Of a stretch of 64,000 nucleotides of DNA, positions 8,027-16,556 are shown one piece after another (within the stretch, counting starts at the first letter, position 1; each line of letters starts with the position of its first letter). The stretch is from CAVTWS01 sp963738445. Lineage in GTDB: Bacteria; Actinomycetota; Acidimicrobiia; Acidimicrobiales; SHLQ01. The stretch is from the NCBI GenBank assembly GCA_963738445.1, contig CAVTWS010000024.1, positions 62,001-126,000 on the forward strand. Reading direction: 5' to 3'. The notes under the pieces were generated by a model that made no database searches, was not told the origin of the DNA, and saw nothing but the letters and a program-made list of their open reading frames with translations. The position numbers and the translations under genes are program-made.

Positions 8027-9178
8027 TCAGTAGCCCCGGAGGCCCATCGAGCGGGCGATGGCGTTGCGCTGGATCTGGCTCGTGCCGCCCGAGATCGGAG
8101 CGACGATCGACTCGCGCCACCGGAAGCTCATCACGCTCTCGGTCGAGAACCCGTGCCGGCGCAGATCTGCATGCCCAGCCGGGCCGCCGCCACGTAGGTC
8201 TCGGAACCCTTGAGCTTGGCCATCGACGCCTCGCGGCTGCACGGCCGGCCCGGCGCGTGCATCCAGCCGCCCGGTACACGAGCAGGCGGGCCGAGTCGAT
8301 CTCGGTCTGCAGATCGGCCATGCGCATGGGCGAGGGACTGGAACGTCCCCGACCGGACGACCGAACTGGTGCCGGGTGCTGGCGTGCTCGAGCGCCTCGT
8401 CGAGGGTGGCCTGCGCCGCGCCGACGTAGCCGCCCGAGATCAACACCCGCTCGAGGTCGAGGCCCGGACAGCATCACGCGCCAGCCGTCGTCGAGCGGTC
8501 CGACGAGGCGATCGGCGGGCACGAGGACATCGGTGAGGAACACCTCGTAGGTGCCGAGGATGTGCCGGGCCAGAGTTGGGATCTTGCGCAGCTCGACGCC
8601 CGGCGACGATGGGTCGATCAGCAGAGCCGAGATGCCGTGGTGCTTCTCGCTCCCCGCGTGGTGCGCACGTAGGCCAGGATGTCCGTGCCGGGCAGGCCGG
8701 CGCCGGTGCACCACATCTTCTGCCCGTTGACCACGAAGGAGTCGCCGTCGGCGACCGCGGTGGTCCGCAGCGCGGCGACATCGGAGCCGGCATCGGGCTC
8801 GGACATGCCGATCGACAACCTGCGCTCACCGGCGACGATGCGCTGGAGCAGATCGGCTCGCATAGCCGATGTGCCGTTCTGCTCGATCACCAGTGCCGCC
8901 ATGAGCGTGAGCACGAAGCACTGGGCGACATCGAGGCTGGCTCGGCCCAGCTCCTCGCCGATCACCGCGAGCTCGACAGCGGTGCCGCCACCGCCCCCGA
9001 GATCGACGGGGAGCGCCAGCCCGAGCCAGCCGAGGTCGGCGAAGCCGGAGATCAGCTCGGGTGGGTAGTGATGGTCGTCGTCCCACTGCTTGGCCCGCTC
9101 GGGCGGACACACCCGGCCGACGAAGGACCGGGCCGTGTCGCGGAGCAGGGCCTGCTCGTCGGTGAGCTCGAAGTCCAC
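8027..9178 (-). CDS. Acyl-CoA dehydrogenase (several frameshifts)
   Basis: The protein starts at GTG 9178 (DFELTDEQALLRDTARSF). It has the FAD/substrate motif MSEPDAGSDVAALRT and GQKMWCTGAGLPGTD in the first frame. HHGISALLIDPSSPG and TYEVFLTDVLVPADRLVG follow in a second frame, then ATLDEALEHASTRHQFGRP, and the ending APISGGTSQIQRNAIARSMG before the stop at 8027. At least four indels interrupt it. The span of 384 codons matches the family. FAD-dependent alpha,beta-dehydrogenation of an acyl-CoA is expected. It is 8 bp downstream of the thiolase. Confidence 0.78.
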
Positions 9179-9186
9179 GGCCCGCC

Positions 9187-10353
9187 TCAGCGATCGGCGC
9201 GAAGTGTCGCGCCCTGGGCGTTGAAGAAGAAGCCACCCGCAGTGATGATCGCCCGCTCGGCGCCGACGACCTGACGGTCGCCGGCGCTGGCCCTGGAGCT
9301 GGTGCACCGCTTCGCGGATGTGGCCCGATGCCTGGGTGCCGCCCTCCGAGAGGCGCCGCCATGAGGGTTGACCGGGAACGCGACCGCCGATCAGCAGCCG
9401 GTTCTCGGCCTCGGACCAGTTCGGTCGAGGAAGTCGCCCGCTTCGCCCGGTCCGCAGAACCCGGCGTTCTCGAACCAGTTCACGGTGATGGGGTGAACCC
9501 GTCGTACGGGAAGTACACGTCGATGTCGTCGATCCAGAAGTCGCTGCGCGACCGGAGCGCATCGACCACGACGTGTTGACCGTGGTGCCGCAGGCTCGGA
9601 GTCTGCGCCTCGTCGTTGGCGGCGATCTGCCGAGGGTCACCGCGTGGACGAGGACCGGCGGCAGCGCCATGTCCCTCGCCCGCTCGGTGGTGGTGACGAT
9701 GAAGGCGTCGGCGCCGTCGACGGCGACGTCCATGTCGAGAGGCACAGGGGCTCGCGGATCATCCTTGCCGCCAGGTAGTCGTCCATCGAGAGAGGGTTCC
9801 CTCATCGCCGCCGCCGGGTTGCGGCGCCGCGTTGGTGCGGTCGTTCACCGCGACCAGCCCGAAGGCTCCTCACGCCCGACGCCGTACTCGTGCAGGTATC
9901 GCGATGCCCACGCGGTGTACCCGAAGGCGCCGTTGACCGTCTCGGGGGCGGTGGCCGGCCCCGCCCATGCCGCCGCGTCGGAACGGGTCCCGCAGCGCGC
10001 CGCGCGAGACCACGGGAGCCGGTACGAGGCATGGACGGCCAGCACCACGTCGCAGATCCCGCTGTGCACCGTGCCCACGGCGGCGGCCAGCTGGTTGATG
10101 AACGGGATCGGCGGGTTCGAGAACTAGGTGACCTCGGGGATGCCGAGCGCCGTTGGAGACTGGGGCGGCGGGCGTGGAGCCGACGATGCCGTCGACGTCG
10201 TTCGCGGTCAATCCGGCGGCCCGGATGGCGGCCATGCACGCCTCGACCGCGTAGGACAGCGGCGTGCGGTCGGTGTTGCGAGCCGAGAAGCCGGTCGTGG
10301 TGGCGGCGGCGATGGCCACGGCATCCTTGGCGCGGTTGTTGACGGTTGATCAT
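9187..10353 (-). CDS. Thiolase-fold lipid-transfer/aldolase-like protein (many frameshifts)
   Basis: Blocks of a non-decarboxylating thiolase-superfamily protein appear in order. They are AATTTGFSARNTDRTPLSYAV and MAAIRAAGLTANDVDGIVGS (N-terminus), VGTVHSGICDVVLAVHASYR, FGYTAWASRYLHEYGV, DMDVAVDGADAFIVTTTERA, GGTQASGHIREAVHQLQGQ, and the end AIITAGGFFFNAQGATLRADR before TGA at 9189-9187. They occupy all three frames, implying at least five indels. ATG 10353 overlaps the DUF35 stop (ATGA). Pairing with a DUF35/OB-fold protein is the hallmark of Ltp2-ChsH2-type retro-aldolases and BbsAB-type thiolases. I infer C-C bond cleavage or formation on an acyl-CoA. Confidence 0.72.
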
Positions 10354-10811
10354 GGGGTCTCCGCCAGTCGAAAGGCCGGGCGAGGGCTGCCGGCCCGCTC
10401 GAACCAGACAAGCTCCACCCGCCGGCCGATCGCGATCTCGTCGTTCGGAGCGCCGAGCACGGTCGAGGTGAACCGCAGGCCCGGTTGCTCGTCCAGCTCC
10501 ACGATGACGACCGGGTACGGCGTGGCGTAGTCGACGCCTTCGGCCGGTGGCCCCTGGTGCAGGAAGATCGCCATGTAGATCGTGCCCGATCCGGACACTT
10601 CGGTGGGCCCGACATCCCAGGACCAGCAGGACGGGCAGTTCGGCGCGGGCGGGTGGGCGAATCGGCCGCAGTCGCGGCAGCGATTGATCGACAGTCGACG
10701 GTCCAGCCACGCGTGGTACACAGGCGCGCTGTCGCGATCGATCTGGAGGTCCGGATACCGGGCGAGCAGTTCCTCGTCAGACACGTCGCCTCGATCCGCG
10801 GACACCGACAT
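10350..10811 (-). CDS. DUF35 (Zn-ribbon/OB-fold) partner of thiolase
   Basis: The 153-residue protein has a rubredoxin-like Zn ribbon with Cys45, Cys48, Cys59 and Cys62 (CRDCG ... CPSC). An OB-fold follows (SGSGTIYMAIFLHQ; YPVVIVELDEQPGLRFTS). This is the DUF35 architecture that activates thiolase-fold partners, as in ChsH2 C-terminus with Ltp2. It is the first gene of the minus operon, and its stop overlaps the thiolase start. Divergent from the ACAD at 10870. ATG 10811 is the start. Confidence 0.85.
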   Translation of the reverse strand: MSVSADRGDVSDEELLARYPDLQIDRDSAPVYHAWLDRRLSINRCRDCGRFAHPPAPNCPSCWSWDVGPTEVSGSGTIYMAIFLHQGPPAEGVDYATPYPVVIVELDEQPGLRFTSTVLGAPNDEIAIGRRVELVWFERAGSPRPAFRLAETP

Positions 10812-10869
10812 GCTTGCTGAACCCCCTCGTGCTCGGCCTCACCGAATGCGTGCGATAATATAACCACTA
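10812..10869. promoter_or_regulatory. Divergent promoter; -10-like box just before ATG 10870
   Basis: The 58-bp gap lies between two divergent beta-oxidation operons. GATAAT (10854-10859) overlaps TATAAC (10859-10864) in the otherwise GC-rich gap and sits only 5-15 bp before ATG 10870. There is no Shine-Dalgarno sequence, so the plus transcript is probably leaderless. The same gap must hold the promoter of the DUF35 operon. Confidence 0.5.
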
Positions 10870-12065
10870 ATGAGCAGCGGACATCTGCCTCGCGCCGGCG
10901 CCGATCTGGCCGACACCGCAGAGTCGTTTCGCCGCTGGATGTCGGACCGCTCCGACCTCCTCGAGCCGTTCCGGATCGAGGTCGCCGAAGAGATCGAGCC
11001 GGCCTGGCAGCGGTTTCGCCCCCTCCAGCGGCTGCTCTGGGACGACGGCTGGACCCGCCTGGGCTGGCCCGAGGAGTTCGGTGGTCTCGGCGGCACCCCG
11101 GTCCACCGCTTCGTCGTCTTCGAGGAGCTCGCCGCGGCGGGCTACGTGATCCCGGAGATCTCGCTCGCCATCGAGATCATCGCGCCCATGCTCGTTCGAT
11201 ACGCGCCGCGGTTGGCCGCCCACCATGTCGGAGCCGGGGTGGCGGGCGATGAGGTGTGGTGCCAGGGTTTCTCCGAGCCTGACGCCGGGAGCGACCTCGG
11301 TTCGCTGCGCACCCGCGCCGTGCCCGACGGTGACGGCTGGCGCCTCACCGGGCAGAAGATGTGGAGCAGCAACGGTCACATCGCAACGTGGTCGTGCGTT
11401 CTCGCCGTACTGGTGCACCCGACAGTGGCTATCGCGGGCTCACGATGTTCTGGGTCGACCTGTCCGACCCTGGAGTTCGAGTTGTGCCCACCCGCCTGGG
11501 GAGCGGGCGGAGCGACACGTCGGAGATCTTCCTCGACGATGTCCATGTCCCCGGCCACCAGGTGGTCGGTGAGGTCGGCGGTGGCTGGTCCGTCGTCATG
11601 TACCTGATGCAGTTCGAGCGCGGTGCGTACGCGTGGGGCCGCCAGGCGGCGATGCACTCATCGCTCGCCGAGCTCATCAGCGAGCACGCCCACGGGCTCG
11701 GTCCGGACGCGGCTGCCGCGGCGAGCCCCGACGCCTGCGCCGTGATCGGCGACGCCTACCTGGCCCTGTTCGGCCTGCGGTCCCAGGCCCGCCACACGAT
11801 CGCCGCGCTGGCCGCCGGCCACGACCTCGGCCCGGAGATCTCGGTCGACAAGCTGCTGCTCAGCAGCACCGAGCAGACCATCACCGAGGCGGCCCGCCGG
11901 CTCCTCTACCCGCGGCTCGAGTTGGCCGATGCCACCGACCCCGACGCTGACCTGTGGCGCAGCCGGTGGGCCTACTCCAGGATCACCACCATCTATGGCG
12001 GCGCCGCGGAGGTCCAGCGAGACCTCGTCGCCGAACGTCTGCTCGGCCTGCCCAGGGGTCATTGA
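10870..12065 (+). CDS. Acyl-CoA dehydrogenase, large subunit type (one frameshift)
   Basis: An about 398-residue ACAD. LGWPEEFGGLGGTPVHRFVV is in the N-terminal domain, GFSEPDAGSDLGSLRTRAV and LTGQKMWSSNGHIATW in the middle. After an indel at about 11400-11415 come GYRGLTMFWVDLSDPGV, TSEIFLDDVHVPGHQVVGEV and the C-terminal TTIYGGAAEVQRDLVAERLL. The ACAD encoded next (302 residues) is shorter, and the pair resembles the alpha2beta2 FadE26/27- or FadE28/29-type enzymes of mycobacterial steroid degradation. Promoter immediately upstream. The stop overlaps the next start. Confidence 0.82.
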
Positions 12066-12973
12066 TGAGCTTCGATGCCGACGAACTGGCCTTGGTGCGC
12101 ACGTCCCTGCGTCATGTGCTCGACACTCACGCGCCCGGCGACGCGACCGGGGCCCTCATCGCCGAGGGATGGAGCGATCTGGTCGGAACCGATGCGGCGG
12201 CCGCCATCACCGCGCTGGCTGAGGAGGCCGGGGCGGCTCGGTCGGCGGCGCCCGTGCTCGACCTGGCCGTCATGCACGGGGCCGGGCTACCCGCCGACGC
12301 CGAGACCGCGGTGATCGTCGACGGTTACGTCCTGGCCGGCAGCGAGAAGGCGGCCCGGTACGTCGCCGTGAACGCCGACGGAATCTTCGGCGTCTCCGTC
12401 GATGCGGTCACGCTGGCGCCGGCGGGAGGGTTCGACCCTGCGCTCGGCCTCCGCCGTGCCTCGTTCGATGCCGCCGCCGCGACCAGGGTGGCCGACGCCG
12501 CGGCGGCGGAAGCCGCTCTCGCCGCCGGCCGTCGGGCCCTGGCCTCACAGATGGTGGGCGCCAGTGAGCAGATGTTGACCGTCACGCTCGACTACGTCCG
12601 CGAACGCCAGCAGTACGGCCGGGCCATCGGCAGCTTCCAGTCCGTCAAACATCGCCTCGCCGACGTGAAGGTGGCCATCACCGCGGCCCGCGGCGGCGTG
12701 ACCACTGCGTGGGCGCACGCCGATGGACCTCACGGGGAGGCCCTGGCCATGGCCGCGAAGGCCCTGGCCGGACGGGCCCAGCACCTGGCCTCGACCCATT
12801 GTTTCCAGGTCCACGGCGGCATCGCCTTCACCGTCGAGCACGGCTTCCAGCAGTGGGTTCGCCGTGGGTTGATGCTCGACCACCTGCTCGGTGGCCACGA
12901 ACAGCTGACCCGCGAGCTGGGTCGCCACCTGATCGCTTCCACGGACGTCCCCCGCGTTCCCGATCTGCATTGA
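12065..12973 (+). CDS. Acyl-CoA dehydrogenase, small partner subunit
   Basis: The 302-residue protein lacks the full N-terminal ACAD domain. It keeps the C-terminal helical domain: ASEQMLTVTLDYVRERQQYGRAIGSFQSVKHRLADVKV and HCFQVHGGIAFTVEHGFQQWVRR. Short ACADs of this type form heterotetramers with a full-length partner, here the preceding gene. ATG 12065 shares its A with the upstream TGA. An Ala/Asp-rich segment around residues 130-160 replaces the middle domain. A role in FAD-dependent dehydrogenation of a bulky acyl-CoA is inferred from the pairing. Confidence 0.82.
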   Translation: MSFDADELALVRTSLRHVLDTHAPGDATGALIAEGWSDLVGTDAAAAITALAEEAGAARSAAPVLDLAVMHGAGLPADAETAVIVDGYVLAGSEKAARYVAVNADGIFGVSVDAVTLAPAGGFDPALGLRRASFDAAAATRVADAAAAEAALAAGRRALASQMVGASEQMLTVTLDYVRERQQYGRAIGSFQSVKHRLADVKVAITAARGGVTTAWAHADGPHGEALAMAAKALAGRAQHLASTHCFQVHGGIAFTVEHGFQQWVRRGLMLDHLLGGHEQLTRELGRHLIASTDVPRVPDLH

Positions 12974-13003
12974 ACCCGACACGATCGAAGAGGTTGAGAT
13001 CCC

Positions 13004-13831
13004 GTGACCGACTACCCGCAGACACCAGAACTGGTTCGCTCGCTCGACGACACCGGCGTCCTCCTCCTCACCCTCAACCGGCCCGAGCGCAACAACGGCT
13101 GGACGTACGATCTCGAGGATGCCTACTTCGGCACCCTGATCGCGGCCTCGAACGATCCCGACGTTCGCGCCATCGTCGTGACCGGCACGGGCAAGGCGTT
13201 CTGCCCGGGCCTCGACATGGAGGTGCTGGCCAGTGCCGCCAAAGGCATCCGAGGTGGTTCTCACCGCCGTTGGCCCATGACCACCGCTCTTCGGGTACCC
13301 AAGCCGATGATCGCGGCAGTAAACGGCGCCTGTGCCGGGATCGGTTTCATCCAGATGGTGTGCTGCGACATCGTGTTCGCCGCGGCCGGCGCCAAGATCA
13401 CGACCGCCTTCGCCCGCCGGGGGCTACCGGCGGAGAACGGCGTGTCGTGGATCCTGTCCCGGCGCATCGGCACCGGACGAGCCATGGACCTGCTCCTGTC
13501 GGGTCGCGTGATCCTGTCCGAGGAGGCGTGCCAGATGGGCATCGTCAACTGGGTCGTGGCGCCCGACGAGCTGGTGGACCGGGCCGTGGCCTACGCGCGT
13601 GACCTGGCGACCAACTGCTCGCCAGCGTCGATGGCCCACATCAAGCGCCAGGTGCTCCTGGACTGGGAACGCGGCGCCGAGGAAGCCCGGCTTCAGGCGT
13701 TGATCCTCATGTCGGAGATGTCCGTCCATCAGGACTTCGACGAGGGCGTGTCGAGCTATCGGGAGAAGCGTTCGCCGCAGTTCGAGGGCCTCGATGCCGC
13801 TCTCTACGTCCCGAAGGCGGTCACCCAGTGA
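13004..13831 (+). CDS. Enoyl-CoA hydratase/isomerase family protein
   Basis: The 275-residue crotonase has oxyanion-hole segments (GTGKAFCPGLDMEVLA, residues 64-79) and AAVNGACAGIGFIQMVCCDIVFAA in the middle. FARRGLPAENGVSWILSRRIG follows, where a Glu occupies the region of the second catalytic acid. It starts at GTG 13004, 30 bp after the small ACAD. Its stop overlaps the next GTG. Expected reaction: hydration of the enoyl-CoA made by the upstream ACAD pair. Confidence 0.85.
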   Translation: MTDYPQTPELVRSLDDTGVLLLTLNRPERNNGWTYDLEDAYFGTLIAASNDPDVRAIVVTGTGKAFCPGLDMEVLASAAKGIRGGSHRRWPMTTALRVPKPMIAAVNGACAGIGFIQMVCCDIVFAAAGAKITTAFARRGLPAENGVSWILSRRIGTGRAMDLLLSGRVILSEEACQMGIVNWVVAPDELVDRAVAYARDLATNCSPASMAHIKRQVLLDWERGAEEARLQALILMSEMSVHQDFDEGVSSYREKRSPQFEGLDAALYVPKAVTQ

Positions 13832-14962
13832 CGAGCAACCCGATGGCCCGCGACCTGCTCTCCCCCGCGGAGGCCGGCATCGACCCGGAACGGCTCGAGC
13901 TGCTCCTGCGACGGGTCCGGCTCGAAGTCGAGCACGGCCCGCTCCCGTCGGCGCAGATCGCCGTGGCCCGCCACGGTCGTCTGGTCGCGTTCGAGACCTA
14001 CGGCGACGCTACGGACCAGTCGCGCTACATCCTGCAGTCAGTCGGGCGAACGGTGGTCGCCGGTGCGGCCTGGAAGCTGCTCGGCGACGGACTGCTGGCG
14101 CTCGACGAACGCGTCGGCGACATCGTTCCGGAGTTCGCCACCAACGGGAAGGAGGTCGTGACGGTCGAGCAGGTGCTGACGCATCGCGCCGGCTTCCCGT
14201 TCGCCCCGCTCGGGTACCCGAAGATGATCGATCGGTCCCGGCGCCTTGAAGCCTTCGCCCGATGGAAGCTCGATTGGGAGCCCGGGAGTCGATTCCAGTA
14301 CCACCTCACCTCCGCGGCGTGGATCATCGCCGAGCTCGTCGAGCGTCGCACGGGTATGCGCTTTCGCCGACTACCTGCGGGCCGAGATCACCGAACCGCT
14401 CGGGCTCGGCTTCGTCCTGCCCGTGCCGCCGGACCAGTTCGACCAGACCCTGGCCGTGCCCGTGGCCACCGACCGCACCAGCGACGATCAGGAGGTCGAT
14501 CCCTGGGGTCCGTGGTATCTGGCCACCGCCGACGTCCTCGCCGGCGGCGAGCCCAGCCATTCGATAGCCGCCACCGCCGCCGACATGGCGCTCTACCTCC
14601 AGGCGTTGCTCCACAGCGACCTGTGGGCCGACGGGATCGTCGAGCGAGCGTCGCGTACGTACCATGCGGAGGCGGCGTGGGGCGAGAAGCTCTACGGCGG
14701 CAGCGACGAGATCACCAACATGGCGCTGTTCTGCGTGGTCAAAGGCGAGCACGGAAACTCGTTCACCCCCCGAACCGGATCGCCCCGGACGTTCGGCAAC
14801 GGGGGCGCCCCGTCCCAGTTGGCGTTCGTCGACCCTGACGCCGGAACCTCGTTCGCCTTCTTGACCAACGGCTACCCGCTGTCGGGCTACGACTACACCG
14901 TGTTCGGCGACAACGCCCGCATCAACATCGCCAACCTCGGCAACGACCTCATCGGGCGGTAA
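13828..14962 (+). CDS. Serine beta-lactamase/esterase-fold protein with altered catalytic motifs (one frameshift)
   Basis: The fold is recognisable from ILQSVGRTVVAGAAWKLLGDG, LDERVGDIVPEF, VTVEQVLTHRAGFP and the late TFGNGGAPSQLAFVDPDAGT. This is the class C beta-lactamase/EstB architecture, about 378 residues. An indel near 14355 separates the two halves. The nucleophile motif S-x-x-K reads S-V-G-R. The second motif, often YxN, reads YHL. The C-terminal HxG/KTG-type motif is GNGG. These changes make normal hydrolase chemistry doubtful. It is last in the ACAD-crotonase operon, and its 3' end overlaps the convergent acyl-CoA synthetase by 14 bp. Confidence 0.75.
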
Positions 14963-16556
14963 CCCCGAGGAGGGCGTCGAGCCGCGCGATGTCCACCTTC
15001 CCGTTGGTCAGGCGCGGCATCTCGTCGACCATCACCACACGGCGCGGCGCTTTGAACCCCGCCAGTGCCTCACGAACGTGGCGACGTACCTCATCGCCCG
15101 TCAACCCGGATTCGGACAGGACCTGGACGACCGCTCCCACCACCGAGCCCAGGCGCTCGTCGGGCACCCGCCACACCACGACGTCGATCACGCCGGCGAG
15201 CCGCTTGATCACGTCCTCGACCTCTTCGGGATGCACTTTCTCCCCGCCCGTATTGATCACGGCGGTCCCCCGCCCGAGCAGGGTGAGGCGCCCATCGAGC
15301 TCGATACGCCCGAAATCACCGGGGATGGCCCGTCGTTCGGGACCGTCGTCATAGAAGCGTGAGCTGGTCGCGTCCGGGTCGTTGTGGTAGCCGGAGCACA
15401 CCGTGAGCGCGCTGATCAGGCCAACCGTCCCGTCCGGCACGGGTCGGCGCTGGTCGTCGACGACCATCGTCCCGGGCGCGGGTTCGAACCTCGCCGACTC
15501 CAACGCGTCTCCGACGCGAGCGACGGCGACGCCGTAGGTCGTCCCTTCGGTCGCCCCGCAGGCATCGACGATGCTGAGGCCGGGCACGTGATCGAGCAGC
15601 CGGCGCTTGGTATCGGCCGACAGAGCGACACCCGCGGACACCAGCACCCGTAGGTTAAAGCCGTCGAACGGCCGGCCCGCCGCGGCGCGTTCGTCGAGCT
15701 CGGCCACCAACGGCCGGGCGAAGGCGTCGCCGACCACGGCGGTCGACGTGACGCCGTGGCGATCGAGCGCATCGACCAATCGAGCGGCGTCGAAGCGCCG
15801 ATCTTCCAGCGTGACCACCGCGCCGCCGGCGACGAGAACAGGAAGCGACGCGAAGGCGAAGGCGGTGCTGTGCATCAACGGCGAGGCCGGGCAGCAGACC
15901 GGCAGCGACTTCCGGCTTCGTAGGTCGCGGACGACGTCGACAGCGGGCGCCAGGGGGTCGATGTCGAGTCCGGTGATCATGCTCCTCGTGCCGAGCGTCT
16001 GAGCCGTCAACCTGGCGATGCCGTAGACGACTCCTCGGGGCAGTCCTGTCGTCCCCCCGGTGAAGCTCAGCATGATGCCCGGCTCGCGATCAGGCCGATG
16101 GACTGCCGGTTCGTGGGACGAGATCAGCTCCTCGTACTGCGGGCCAACCTCGATCACGGCGCCCAGCGAGTCCAGTGTCGGGGCGATCTCGAGAACAGCT
16201 CCGGCCAACTCCGGGTGCGCGATCACAACCGCCGCTCCGGCGTCGGACAACAGGTGACGCAACTCACCGGACCGATACCGGTAGTTGACCATCGTCGGAG
16301 TCAGCCCAACCTTGATGGCGGCGAAGAACACCTCGAAGAACTCGGGGCAGTTGTACATGTCGATGGCGACGACGGCTCCCGGGGCCAGGCCCATGGCCTC
16401 GAGCGCGCTCGCCAGCCGGGCCGAGCGATCGTCGAAGTCCCGCCACGACACGACCCGCGATCCCTGTATGAGCGCCGGCTGGTCGCCGAGCTCACGGCTG
16501 GTGTCCTCCCACACCGAGGCCAGATCCTGTCCGACTGTTGGCTGCCGGTCGGTCAT
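14949..16556 (-). CDS. AMP-dependent acyl-CoA synthetase/ligase
   Basis: This 535-residue ANL-superfamily ligase has the P-loop SFTGGTTGLPRGVV, hinge motif GDFGRIELDGRLTLLGRG, GGEKVHPEEVEDVI and the C-terminal catalytic Lys in LTNGKVDIARLD. It adenylates a carboxylate with ATP and transfers it to CoA. ATG 16556 overlaps the stop of the upstream D-aminoacylase-like gene (ATGA), and a Met before TDRQPTVG fits the family start. The third gene of a minus operon. The acid substrate is unknown. Confidence 0.87.
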   Translation of the reverse strand: MTDRQPTVGQDLASVWEDTSRELGDQPALIQGSRVVSWRDFDDRSARLASALEAMGLAPGAVVAIDMYNCPEFFEVFFAAIKVGLTPTMVNYRYRSGELRHLLSDAGAAVVIAHPELAGAVLEIAPTLDSLGAVIEVGPQYEELISSHEPAVHRPDREPGIMLSFTGGTTGLPRGVVYGIARLTAQTLGTRSMITGLDIDPLAPAVDVVRDLRSRKSLPVCCPASPLMHSTAFAFASLPVLVAGGAVVTLEDRRFDAARLVDALDRHGVTSTAVVGDAFARPLVAELDERAAAGRPFDGFNLRVLVSAGVALSADTKRRLLDHVPGLSIVDACGATEGTTYGVAVARVGDALESARFEPAPGTMVVDDQRRPVPDGTVGLISALTVCSGYHNDPDATSSRFYDDGPERRAIPGDFGRIELDGRLTLLGRGTAVINTGGEKVHPEEVEDVIKRLAGVIDVVVWRVPDERLGSVVGAVVQVLSESGLTGDEVRRHVREALAGFKAPRRVVMVDEMPRLTNGKVDIARLDALLGVTAR

